Assembly: GCA_030152105.1 (NCBI GenBank)
Contig: JASLIH010000255.1
Span: 1-7,022, forward strand
DNA length: 7,022 bases
From: Actinomycetes bacterium
GTDB taxonomy: Bacteria; Actinomycetota; CALGFH01
Reading direction: 5' to 3'
Both the position numbers and the translations under genes were made by a program. Positions 1 through 6,142 of this stretch are shown here, in pieces. The notes beneath the pieces were generated by a model. It searched no databases and was not told where the DNA came from. It worked only from the letters and a program-made list of their open reading frames with translations. Within the stretch, counting starts at the first letter, position 1; the number at the start of each line of letters is the position of its first letter.

Positions 1-95
1 TCGCCTCCTACCTCCACCTGCACTGGGCGGGCGTCCCCGGCGCCGCGACTCGGCTGGTCAGCTCCGCATCGGCCGCCCGGATGGCAAGGGTCTGA
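1..95 (+). CDS. cobB: Cobyrinate a,c-diamide synthase, C-terminal end (partial)
   Basis: Only the last 30 codons are present, in the frame that starts at base 3 and stops with TGA at 93-95; the gene begins outside the window. The visible tail contains ASYLHLHWAGVP. This resembles the C-terminal end of the glutamine amidotransferase domain of CobB/CbiA enzymes, where a His in the SYxHxHW-type motif belongs to the amidotransferase active site. These enzymes amidate the a and c carboxylates of (hydrogeno)cobyrinic acid using glutamine and ATP. The next gene is also for cobalamin synthesis, and its Shine-Dalgarno (GAGGTG, 94-99) overlaps this stop codon, so the two are almost certainly co-transcribed. 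The tail alone cannot tell the aerobic CobB from the anaerobic CbiA. Identification rests on one short motif plus context. Confidence 0.72.
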   Translation, partial: ASYLHLHWAGVPGAATRLVSSASAARMARV

Positions 96-104
96 GGTGT
101 AGCG

Positions 105-1994
105 ATGGCCCAGCGCAGCAGGTGGGTCGACACCGACGCGGGCCACGACCATGCGGTGTCGCTGGTGGGACCGGTCGATCTTGACCACCACGGCGACGAC
201 GACCTCGACCTGAGAGCCGTGGACGGCCAGCTCGACCTGGCCGTCAACGTCCGCCTGGACCGGCCGCCGGCCTGGCTGCAGGCCCGCCTCCAGGTCGCGC
301 TGGCCGGCCTGGCTGCCTACCCCAGGCCCGAGGAAGCCGTCGCCGCGGTGGCCGCCCGCCACGGGCGCGTCCCGGCCCAGGTGCTCCTCACCAACGGCGC
401 CGCCGAGGCCTTCACCCTGCTGGCCCGCGGGCTGCGGCCGCGGCGGGCGGTCTGCGTCCACCCCTCCTTCACCGCGCCCGAGGCTGCCCTGCGGGCGGCC
501 GGCCATCCGGTCCAGCGGGTGCTGCTCCCACCCCCCTTCGACCTCGACCCCGCGCTGGTGCCGGCCGACGCCGACCTGGTCGTGCTCGGCAACCCGACCA
601 ACCCGACGGCCCGCCTGCACCCGGTCGACGCCCTGGAGCGCCTGGCCCGCCCCGGCCGCGTCCTGGTGGTCGACGAAGCCTTCGCCGACGCCGTCTCCGG
701 CGAGCCGGCGTCGGTGGCCGCCCGCCAGGACCTCCCCGGCCTGGTCGTGGTCCGCAGCCTGACCAAGACCTGGGGCCTGGCCGGGCTCAGGGTTGGCTAC
801 CTGCTCGCCGGCCCGGGGCTCGTCGCCCGGCTGGCCGCCGCCCAGCCGCCGTGGCCGGTCAACAGCCTCGCTCTGGAGGCACTGGCCGCCTGCTGTCAGC
901 CCGACGCGGTCGCGTGGGCCGACACCCAGGCCCGACAGGTCGCCGCCTGGCGGGCCAGCCTGGCCGGCGCGCTCGGGCGGCTCCCCGGCGTCACCGTGGT
1001 CCCCGAGGGGCGGGCGCCGTTCCTGCTGCTGCGGGTCCGGGACGCGCCCCTGGTCCGGGCCCGCCTGCGGGACAGAGGCATCGCGGTTCGCCGGGGCGAC
1101 ACCTTCCCCGGCCTGGGCCCCGACTGGCTGCGCATCGCCGTGGCCGCCCCCGAGCACCACGACCGCATCCTGGACAGCTTCTCCCGGAGCCTGTCCGGCG
1201 CACGGCCGACCCCCGCCGTGGCCGCCCCGCCTGCCGACGCGATTGCCCGGCCGACCGGCCGGGTGACGCTGGTTGGCGCGGGTCCGGGCGGCGCCGATCT
1301 CATCACGCTCCGCGGCTGGCAGGCGCTCCACGCGGCCGACGTCGTCGTGACCGACCGCCTGGCCGACCCCGAGCTCACCACCCAGCTACGCCCAGGCGTC
1401 CGGCTCATCGACGCCGGCAAGCTCCCCGGTGCCCACCAGCTCAGCCAGGAAGCGATCACAGAGAGCGTCGTCGCCCACGCCCGCGCCGGCCGCCAGGTGG
1501 TCCGGCTCAAGGGCGGCGACCCGTTCGTGTTCGGCCGCGGCGGCGAGGAGGTGCTCGCCTGCGCCAAAGCCGGCATCCCCTGCTCGGTGGTCCCCGGTCT
1601 CTCCAGCGTCACCTCGGCCCCCACCCTCGCCGGCATCCCCGTGACCCACCGAGGCCTCAACCAGTCCTTCACCGTGCTCTCCGGCCACCTTCCCCCCGGC
1701 CACCCGGACAGCACCCTCGACTGGCCGGGCCTGGCGCGCTCCGCCGAGACCCTGGTCCTGCTCATGGCCGTCGGCAACCTCAAGAGCATCGCCGCCTTCC
1801 TGGTCGAGGGCGGACGGCGGTCCGGAACGCCCGTCGCCTGTGTCCAGCACGCCGGGACCCCCCGCCAGCGGGTCACCAGGTGCTCGCTTGGCGACCTCGC
1901 CGGCTCAGCGGTTCCCCCTCGGATCGACAGCCCTGCGGTGGTCGTCATCGGCCCGACCGTTCCGGTGCTGCTGTCGGGACGGCAGCGAGAGTAG
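105..1994 (+). CDS. Fused threonine-phosphate decarboxylase (CobC/CobD-like) and uroporphyrinogen-III C-methyltransferase (CobA)
   Basis: A 629-residue two-enzyme fusion for cobalamin synthesis. Residues about 27-362 are a PLP-dependent class I/II aminotransferase fold of the CobC/CobD type. Visible motifs are TNGAAEAF (96-103), NPTNPT (163-168), the PLP-contacting DEAF (190-193), SLTKTWGLAGLRVGY with Schiff-base Lys221, and LRIAV with the carboxylate-binding Arg343. This family makes aminopropanol phosphate from L-threonine phosphate for the nucleotide loop. After a Pro/Ala-rich linker (about 364-384), residues 385-625 are a SAM-dependent SUMT: GRVTLVGAGPGGADLIT, VRLKGGDPFVFGRGGEE (466-482) and a PGLSSVTSAPTLAGIPVTHR-like segment (497-516). 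SUMT methylates uroporphyrinogen III to precorrin-2, the entry to corrins and siroheme. ATG 105 is preceded by GAGGTG at a 5-base spacing, and the stop is TAG. No break or missing key residue is seen in either half. A histidinol-phosphate aminotransferase is the main alternative for the first half, but the fusion and the cob neighbour argue against it. Confidence 0.9.
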   Translation: MAQRSRWVDTDAGHDHAVSLVGPVDLDHHGDDDLDLRAVDGQLDLAVNVRLDRPPAWLQARLQVALAGLAAYPRPEEAVAAVAARHGRVPAQVLLTNGAAEAFTLLARGLRPRRAVCVHPSFTAPEAALRAAGHPVQRVLLPPPFDLDPALVPADADLVVLGNPTNPTARLHPVDALERLARPGRVLVVDEAFADAVSGEPASVAARQDLPGLVVVRSLTKTWGLAGLRVGYLLAGPGLVARLAAAQPPWPVNSLALEALAACCQPDAVAWADTQARQVAAWRASLAGALGRLPGVTVVPEGRAPFLLLRVRDAPLVRARLRDRGIAVRRGDTFPGLGPDWLRIAVAAPEHHDRILDSFSRSLSGARPTPAVAAPPADAIARPTGRVTLVGAGPGGADLITLRGWQALHAADVVVTDRLADPELTTQLRPGVRLIDAGKLPGAHQLSQEAITESVVAHARAGRQVVRLKGGDPFVFGRGGEEVLACAKAGIPCSVVPGLSSVTSAPTLAGIPVTHRGLNQSFTVLSGHLPPGHPDSTLDWPGLARSAETLVLLMAVGNLKSIAAFLVEGGRRSGTPVACVQHAGTPRQRVTRCSLGDLAGSAVPPRIDSPAVVVIGPTVPVLLSGRQRE

Positions 1995-2026
1995 CCAGCG
2001 GCCCTGTTCGGCGTGACACTGAATCC

Positions 2027-2638
2027 ATGACCATGCCCCCAGGACCAGGCCCTTCCGACGCCGAGGCACCAGGGGCCCGGCCGGCGGCACACGACCCGGT
2101 GACGGTGCTCTACAGCCGGCGGGTGAAGCCCGGCCGCGAGGCCGACTTCGAGGCGTGGGCGCACGGCATCGTGGCCGCCGCGCGCCAGTTCCCCGGCCAC
2201 CTGGGCGCATCGGTGCTGGACGCTCCCGGCAGCCGCGAATACCACATCCTGTTCAGCTTCGACGACCGCAGGAGCCTGCGGGCCTGGCTGGACTCCGAGG
2301 AGCGCCGGCGCTGGCTGGCCCGGGTCGGTGAACTGCTCGAGGCCGACCGGGGGCTGCAGCAGCTGACCGGCCTGGAGACCTGGTTCAAGCTGCCCGCCTC
2401 CAACGTCCCGACGATGAAGCCGCCACCACGCTGGAAGATGTGGCTGATCTCCCTGGTCGCGGTGTACCCGCTGGTGCTCGCCTTCCAGGCCGTGGCCGTG
2501 CCCAGGATGACCGGGCTGCCGCTGCCACTCCGAGCACTGATGTTCCCGCTGGTGCTCCTGACAATGATGACCTTCGTCGTCATGCCGGCGGTGACCCGGG
2601 TGCTGCACCGCTGGCTCGGCCCACGACAGGACGAATGA
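2027..2638 (+). CDS. Antibiotic-biosynthesis-monooxygenase (ABM) domain protein with two C-terminal membrane helices
   Basis: A 203-residue protein. After a Pro/Ala-rich N-terminus, residues about 24-118 form an ABM-type ferredoxin-like fold. Visible landmarks are VTVLYSRRVKPGREADFEAW, then FPGHLGASVL, then EYHILFSFDD, then LRAWLDSEERRRWL, ending in GLETWFKLP. A basic linker (KPPPRWK) leads to two hydrophobic segments, about 137-159 and 168-193, so the ABM domain is probably anchored at the cytoplasmic membrane. This layout matches uncharacterised ABM-family membrane proteins (COG3224-like) of unknown substrate. A true monooxygenase activity is not shown by the sequence. The start is ATG 2027 or the in-frame ATG 2033; neither has a clear Shine-Dalgarno. 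The gene begins 32 bases after the cob fusion and may be co-transcribed with it, but no cobalamin role is evident. It ends convergently with the STAS gene, 18 bases away. Confidence 0.85.
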   Translation: MTMPPGPGPSDAEAPGARPAAHDPVTVLYSRRVKPGREADFEAWAHGIVAAARQFPGHLGASVLDAPGSREYHILFSFDDRRSLRAWLDSEERRRWLARVGELLEADRGLQQLTGLETWFKLPASNVPTMKPPPRWKMWLISLVAVYPLVLAFQAVAVPRMTGLPLPLRALMFPLVLLTMMTFVVMPAVTRVLHRWLGPRQDE

Positions 2639-2656
2639 CAGCGCACGCCGACCTGG

Positions 2657-3031
2657 TCAGGAGAAATCGTCGGGCAGTGCGTGGTCGCGAAGGGCCAGCG
2701 CGTCTTCCAGCCGAGACTCCAGGGGGATCACCCTCGGCAGGCCGGTGAAGTCAAGCACCCTGCGGACGGGAGATCCGCGAGGCACCACGAGCTGCAACTC
2801 CCGTCGCCGAGACCGCAGCCGCTCCGCCAGCCGGAGCAGCAGTGCCACACCGGCACTGTCGAGGTAGGTGATGTCGCTGAGGTCCACGACCAGCCTGCGC
2901 GCCTCCTGCCCCATGGCAAAGCCGATCTCTGAGGAGACTTCGTGCGCGTTGGAGAGGTCGATCTCCCCATGGACACGAACCAGGCAGATCGTGCCCTGCT
3001 GCTCGCCCTCGACCCTCGCGAGATCGCTCAC
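2657..3031 (-). CDS. STAS-domain anti-sigma factor antagonist (RsbV/SpoIIAA-like)
   Basis: A 124-residue single STAS domain. It contains VRVHGEIDLSNAHEV (18-32) and LVVDLSDITYLDSAGVALLL (47-66). Ser59 is in the position phosphorylated in SpoIIAA/RsbV. The C-terminal RRVLDFTGLPRVIPLESRLEDAL is the usual STAS end. In partner switching the unphosphorylated antagonist binds the RsbW-like kinase and frees its sigma factor; the kinase phosphorylates Ser and a PP2C phosphatase reverses this. The start is a GTG (3031-3029) that overlaps the TGA of the upstream phosphatase/kinase gene as GTGA, with GGGAG six bases upstream at 3038-3042. This indicates translational coupling and a 1:1 functional pairing. 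Upstream in-frame starts exist, reaching 3277, but that stretch is out-of-frame sequence of the phosphatase gene. Nothing looks damaged in this gene. Confidence 0.92.
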   Translation of the reverse strand: MSDLARVEGEQQGTICLVRVHGEIDLSNAHEVSSEIGFAMGQEARRLVVDLSDITYLDSAGVALLLRLAERLRSRRRELQLVVPRGSPVRRVLDFTGLPRVIPLESRLEDALALRDHALPDDFS

Positions 3032-4446
3032 GAGTCGCTCCCGTTCGAGACTCCGCGCCGCATCCGCACAACCGTTCCATCTGGCCCGCCCGAGAGCTCG
3101 ACGGATTCCATCAGCTCCTGGATCAGCGGCAGGCCATGGCCACCATGGACGCCGGACGAGGGCCGCCAGCATCCTTGATCTCGGATGGTCACCTCGGCCG
3201 TGCCGTCGCGGACGTCCAAGCTGATCTCCAGGGGGCCTTCGTTGGCCCCGTACGCATGTTGGATCACGTTGGTGCACACCTCACCGCAGGCGAGAAGAAT
3301 GTCGTTCGCGACGTGTGGGTCGGCGTCGCTCTCCCGAAGCCAGCGGCGCAGCGTCTGGCGCAGCGGCGCGAGCACACGCGGCTCTGCGGGCACACGCAGG
3401 AGTGGGCGACCTGTAAGCGGGACCGGCCGGATGACAAGAAGGGCGACATCGTCAGCGGCGTCGTCCTCCACCATGGAGCACAAGAGCTGGTCGCAGAACG
3501 CCTCGATGTCTTGACCGCAGCCGGTTGCCACGGCCGCCAAGCGCTCGAGACCCTCATCGATCGAGGCGCCACGCCTCTCCACCAGCCCGTCGGTGAAGAG
3601 CAGGAGGGTCGAACCGGGAACGAGCCGGAAGCTGGCCTCCACGGGGAGTCCAGGGTCGTCGCACCCCAGCGGGGATCTGAGCCCGTCCTCAAGAAACGCG
3701 GTCTGGCCCCCCGACCCCACCACCAGCGGTGGAGGATGGCCCGCGTTGGCGAACCGGACCATCCCGGAGTCCAGGTCCAAGACGAGATAGACGAGCGTAA
3801 CGATCTCTGACGCCAGCAGTCGGCTGACGAGACGGTCGAGCCGGTTCACGACCTCGGCCGGTGACGGTTCCTCCAGCGCGTAGGCGCGCAGGGCCATCCG
3901 TAGCTGTCCCATGGTCGCGGCCGCTCGCGGCCCGTGGCCAGCCACGTCGCCGATAGCCAGGCCGAGGTGCCCGCTCGGGAGCTCCACGACGTCGTACCAG
4001 TCGCCACCGACCGCGATGTCGGCGCCGGCCGGGACGTAGCGTGCGGCGAGCGCCAAACCTGGAACCTCGGGGAGCCGGTCCGGCAGCAGGCCGCGCTGGA
4101 GGGTCTCGGCGATCCGGTGTTCGCGCTCGGCCTTCCTGGCCTCGGTGACGTCCTGGACGGTTCCGACCATCCGCAGCGGCTCCCGGTTCGGGCCGACATA
4201 CATCTTGGCCTCTCCCAGCAGCACCCGCTCGGCGCCGTCGGGACGAGTGATGCGGTACTCGATGTTGGGGAGATCGTGGTCATCAGCTCGCCGGAGCGCG
4301 TCCTTGGCGTTCGACCGGATCCGCGCGGCGTCCTCGGTGCTCACCTGGTCAACGGCCGTCTCGAAGGTGACGGGAAACTCCTGGGGGACGTGCCCGTGGA
4401 TGCGGTACATCTCGTCGGACCACGAGACCCGATTCTGCGGGATCAA
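3028..4446 (-). CDS. PAS - PP2C (RsbU/SpoIIE) phosphatase - RsbW-like HATPase, the downstream part of an amber-interrupted sensor gene
   Basis: Counted from TTG at 4446, this open part is 472 residues. Residues 1-104 are a PAS/PAC domain (SWSDEMYRIHG, EYRITRPDGAERVLL, MVGTVQDVTEARKAE). About 128-342 is a PP2C/SpoIIE Ser phosphatase with metal-binding and core motifs GGDWYD (147-152), GDVAGHG (166-172), FTDGLVE (284-290) and DDVALLV (332-338). About 352-465 is an RsbW-type GHKL kinase with N-box EVCTNVIQHAYG (E389, N393, H397), IRDQG and GGHGLPLI (435-442). The chain can therefore both dephosphorylate and phosphorylate the STAS antagonist encoded just downstream. The frame stays open upstream to 4578, through a coiled coil (LRLRKEIAEREESERRLRQQ) and the PAS strand FGSWEW, and is cut only by TAG at 4579-4581. 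The true start is uncertain: TTG 4446 has only GGGAG three bases away and would cut into the PAS domain. All catalytic motifs look intact. Confidence 0.87.
   Translation of the reverse strand: MIPQNRVSWSDEMYRIHGHVPQEFPVTFETAVDQVSTEDAARIRSNAKDALRRADDHDLPNIEYRITRPDGAERVLLGEAKMYVGPNREPLRMVGTVQDVTEARKAEREHRIAETLQRGLLPDRLPEVPGLALAARYVPAGADIAVGGDWYDVVELPSGHLGLAIGDVAGHGPRAAATMGQLRMALRAYALEEPSPAEVVNRLDRLVSRLLASEIVTLVYLVLDLDSGMVRFANAGHPPPLVVGSGGQTAFLEDGLRSPLGCDDPGLPVEASFRLVPGSTLLLFTDGLVERRGASIDEGLERLAAVATGCGQDIEAFCDQLLCSMVEDDAADDVALLVIRPVPLTGRPLLRVPAEPRVLAPLRQTLRRWLRESDADPHVANDILLACGEVCTNVIQHAYGANEGPLEISLDVRDGTAEVTIRDQGCWRPSSGVHGGHGLPLIQELMESVELSGGPDGTVVRMRRGVSNGSDS
3038..3042 (-). promoter_or_regulatory. 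Ribosome binding site deciding the STAS GTG start
   Basis: GGGAG on the - strand, six bases before the GTG at 3031, within the last codons of the phosphatase/kinase gene. It supports the GTGA-overlap start over longer alternatives. Confidence 0.6.
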
Positions 4447-4578
4447 CCACTCCCAGCTTCCGAAATGGGCGACCTGCTGGGCCTCGGCGAGTTGCTGGCG
4501 AAGCCTCCGCTCGGATTCCTCCCGTTCGGCGATCTCCTTCCTCAGCCGCAGGTTGGTTGCGGAGAGCTGGGAGGTCCG

Positions 4579-4581
4579 CTA
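4579..4581 (-). other. In-frame amber stop interrupting the MASE1-PAS-PP2C-HATPase gene
   Basis: On the - strand the codons run GCC CGG GTT CGG TAG CGG ACC TCC CAG, giving ARVR-stop-RTSQLSATNLRLRKEI. The coiled coils of this type commonly read LEARVRERTxxL, so TAG sits where a GAG (Glu) codon is expected, one base change away. The frame is open for 321 codons before it and 516 codons after it, with domain continuity. Both flanks keep normal codon use. Confidence 0.85.
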
Positions 4582-5544
4582 CCGAACCCGCGCCTCCAGC
4601 CCGGCTGCGGCGCGCTCCAGCGCCTGATGGGCATGCATCCGCTCGGTCACCACGGCGGCGAAGAAGAACGAGCAGAAGGCGACCGTCGCATTGAACGCCT
4701 GGAGTGTGAGCATCTTCTCGAGCATCGTCCCGGTTCGGAACGGTCCGACCCCCTTGGCGGCCGCCCACGAGGCGACCACCACGACGAGCAGGGCAGCCGG
4801 CGCCGCCCCCCGTTGCTGGAACCGCCAGGCCGCCCACCCCAGCAACGGGATCACCAGGAACATCAGATGCGGATCCGCACCAATCGCCACCACGGACACC
4901 GTCGCGGTCAGGGCGAACAGCACCGCGGCCTCGAGGTGCCTCCAGCGTGGCCTGCCCGGCCGGCGCCATGGCAGTACCAGACTGAGGACGAACGGGGTGA
5001 CCACCAGGACACCCATGGCGTCGCCCGCCCACCACACCGCCCAGGAGCCCGGCAGCTCATCCGCCGGCAGCGCTCCCGACGCCACAAGGACCCCAGTGCC
5101 AACCGATGCGCTGATGCTCATGCTCAGCAGGGCACCCACAAAGACGATGGCAGTGGCATCTCGTAGGCGGTCGATCTCTCGGCGAAAGCCGACCTTGGCG
5201 AGCAAGGTCGCCGCGACCAGGGGAGCAAGGGTGTTGCCTGCCGCCGTCGCCGCGGCGGGCAGCACACTGGTGCTGATCGGCAGGTTGACCACGAAGGCCG
5301 CAAGGGCCACGCCGGGCCACACCGACCTCCCGAACACGAGGAACGCCACGACGGCGATGCCCGTCGGGGGCCAGAACGGCGTGATATTCCTTCCGACCAG
5401 CGCGAGCCGCAGACCAAGCTTGGCCGCGGTGTAGTAGGCGACCGCCACCAGGAGGACGCTGGCCGTATACGACCAGGGGTGCGCCGTGGCGGCACACACC
5501 AAGCCGCCTGGCGGAGCCTTGGGCGTTTCCTCCCGAGTGGCCAT
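4579..5544 (-). CDS. MASE1 integral membrane sensor, the upstream part of an amber-interrupted sensor phosphatase
   Basis: From ATG 5544 this is 321 residues. After a short polar N-terminus there are about eight to ten hydrophobic segments with MASE1 landmarks: NITPFWPPTGIAVVAFLVFG, then PGSWAVWWAGDAMGVLVVTP, then LLGWAAWRFQQRGAAPAALL. It ends in the start of a coiled coil (ERMHAHQALERAAAGLEARVR). MASE1 domains are N-terminal membrane modules of signalling proteins; the ligand is generally unknown. The next codon is TAG (4579-4581), and the same frame then continues as coiled coil, PAS, PP2C and HATPase, so this is the front of one 838-codon gene (TAG counted as a codon). ATG 5544 is preferred over the in-frame ATG 5562 because GAGGAAGG (5549-5556) precedes it, while nothing like a ribosome site precedes 5562. 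As written the product is a membrane domain without an output domain. It is divergent from the response-regulator gene. Confidence 0.85.
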   Translation of the reverse strand: MATREETPKAPPGGLVCAATAHPWSYTASVLLVAVAYYTAAKLGLRLALVGRNITPFWPPTGIAVVAFLVFGRSVWPGVALAAFVVNLPISTSVLPAAATAAGNTLAPLVAATLLAKVGFRREIDRLRDATAIVFVGALLSMSISASVGTGVLVASGALPADELPGSWAVWWAGDAMGVLVVTPFVLSLVLPWRRPGRPRWRHLEAAVLFALTATVSVVAIGADPHLMFLVIPLLGWAAWRFQQRGAAPAALLVVVVASWAAAKGVGPFRTGTMLEKMLTLQAFNATVAFCSFFFAAVVTERMHAHQALERAAAGLEARVR

Positions 5545-5548
5545 CTCG

Positions 5549-5556
5549 CCTTCCTC
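5549..5556 (-). promoter_or_regulatory. Ribosome binding site deciding the MASE1 start
   Basis: Reads GAGGAAGG on the - strand, four bases before ATG 5544. It lies inside the extended reading frame from ATG 5562 and so argues for the shorter protein. Confidence 0.6.
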
Positions 5557-5763
5557 GCGCATCGGTAACGCGCGCCGAAGGCTAACCCTGGGGCTCGCCG
5601 AGCGCCACCATCGCCCCTAAGCAGCAAATTCAGGCATAGGGAACGGACCGGTCCCGCCACCCCACCGCCAGACTTCCCCTGTGACCGAGAACGGTCGTCT
5701 GCGCTGGACTGAAGCTGCGGCGGGATCGGGTCGACATACCAAGCGATTCCTCGTTCACGTGAG

Positions 5764-5769
5764 AGGGAG
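5764..5769 (+). promoter_or_regulatory. Ribosome binding site of the response-regulator gene
   Basis: AGGGAG within the purine run GAGAGGGAGAGAG, four bases before ATG 5774. It decides this start over the in-frame GTG at 5681, which would add 31 residues with no receiver similarity. Confidence 0.7.
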
Positions 5770-5773
5770 AGAG

Positions 5774-6119
5774 ATGGCCCAGCTCCTCGTCGTCGAAGAC
5801 AACGCCGACATCCTGCATCTGATCTGGACCCAGATGCGCGCCCGGGGCCACGAGGTCCTGGGCGCGTCATCGGGACCAGAGGCCCTGGCGGCGGTGGAGC
5901 TGTGGCGCCACCGGCATGCCGGAGCTCCCCGCGATCTTTCTGTCAGCACGTGTCGACCCTGCGACGGTCGAGGCCGCCCACCGGCTGGGTGCCGCCTTCC
6001 TGGCCAAGCCCTTCATGGAGGAGATCCTGTACGCCGCCATCGAGGCCGCACTGACCAAGGGCTACGAGGGACTCCGGACGGCCATCGACGCAGCCAGCCA
6101 GCGGCCGCCGAGCGCTTGA
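5774..6119 (+). pseudogene. Response-regulator receiver domain with internal deletion and frameshift
   Basis: The start (ATG 5774, strong Shine-Dalgarno) gives a normal receiver N-terminus, MAQLLVVEDNADILHLIWTQ, with acidic-pocket E8/D9, then helix GHEVLGASSGPEALAAVE (26-42), ending near base 5899. From about 5905 the receiver resumes in the next frame: ATGMPELPAIFLSARVD, then AHRLGAAFLAKPFMEEIL with the conserved Lys of the KPF motif, ending at TGA 6117-6119. Between the two halves a typical receiver has about 25-30 more residues, including the beta-3 strand with the phosphoacceptor Asp and the following loop and helix. These are absent. The simplest reading is a deletion of roughly 75-90 bases, not a multiple of three, at about 5897-5908. 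The product could not be phosphorylated in the usual way. The intact ancestor was probably a stand-alone receiver of about 140 residues paired with the divergent sensor phosphatase. An assembly error is a real alternative. Confidence 0.8.
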
Positions 6120-6142
6120 CGCTCGCGACCGTAGGGGAGCCG

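Larger units (their letters stand above)
5545..5773. promoter_or_regulatory. Divergent intergenic region between the sensor phosphatase and the response regulator
   Basis: About 229 bases separate the two divergent starts, so promoters for both directions should lie here. I see no convincing -35/-10 pair, sigma-B-like GTTT/GGGTA pair or riboswitch. One perfect 10-base palindrome, GGACCGGTCC, lies at 5645-5654 and could be an operator, but such palindromes arise easily in sequence this GC-rich. The stretch includes the only A/T-richer patch nearby (about 5616-5642, with AGCAAATTCAGGCATAGGG), a plausible promoter location. Confidence 0.4.

Noticed and set aside
1569..1640. Repeat of GCCGGCATCCCC at 1569-1580 and 1629-1640
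   Set aside because: Both copies encode AGIP in conserved SUMT positions (AGIPCS and AGIPVT); this is coincidence of codon use, not a repeat element.
851..2026. Upstream extension of the ABM reading frame back into the cob fusion
   Set aside because: The extension is Arg/Pro-rich out-of-frame sequence of the fusion gene; the ABM protein starts sensibly at 2027 or 2033.
896..2608. Long open frame on the - strand opposite the cob fusion and the ABM gene
   Set aside because: Low-complexity Arg/Ser/Pro/Gly composition with no recognisable domain; it is the antisense shadow of well-supported genes in GC-rich DNA.
2630..2665. Terminator hairpin between the convergent ABM and STAS genes
   Set aside because: Only GACC-T-GGTC (a 4-base stem) is seen and there is no T-run; too weak to call.
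4579..4581. Genome-wide reassignment of UAG to an amino acid
   Set aside because: The cob fusion in this window ends at UAG (1992-1994) at the normal end of its domain, so UAG works as a stop here.
3934..5166. 410-codon open frame on the + strand opposite the sensor gene
   Set aside because: Composition rich in Gly, Arg, His and Pro, no domain match, and fully covered by conserved domains on the other strand.
5645..5654. Palindrome GGACCGGTCC as a specific operator
   Set aside because: It is perfect but only 10 bases, does not extend, and has no second copy nearby; chance is likely at this GC content.
5681..5773. GTG at 5681 as the start of the response regulator
   Set aside because: The added 31 residues have no receiver similarity, and a strong ribosome site sits immediately before ATG 5774.
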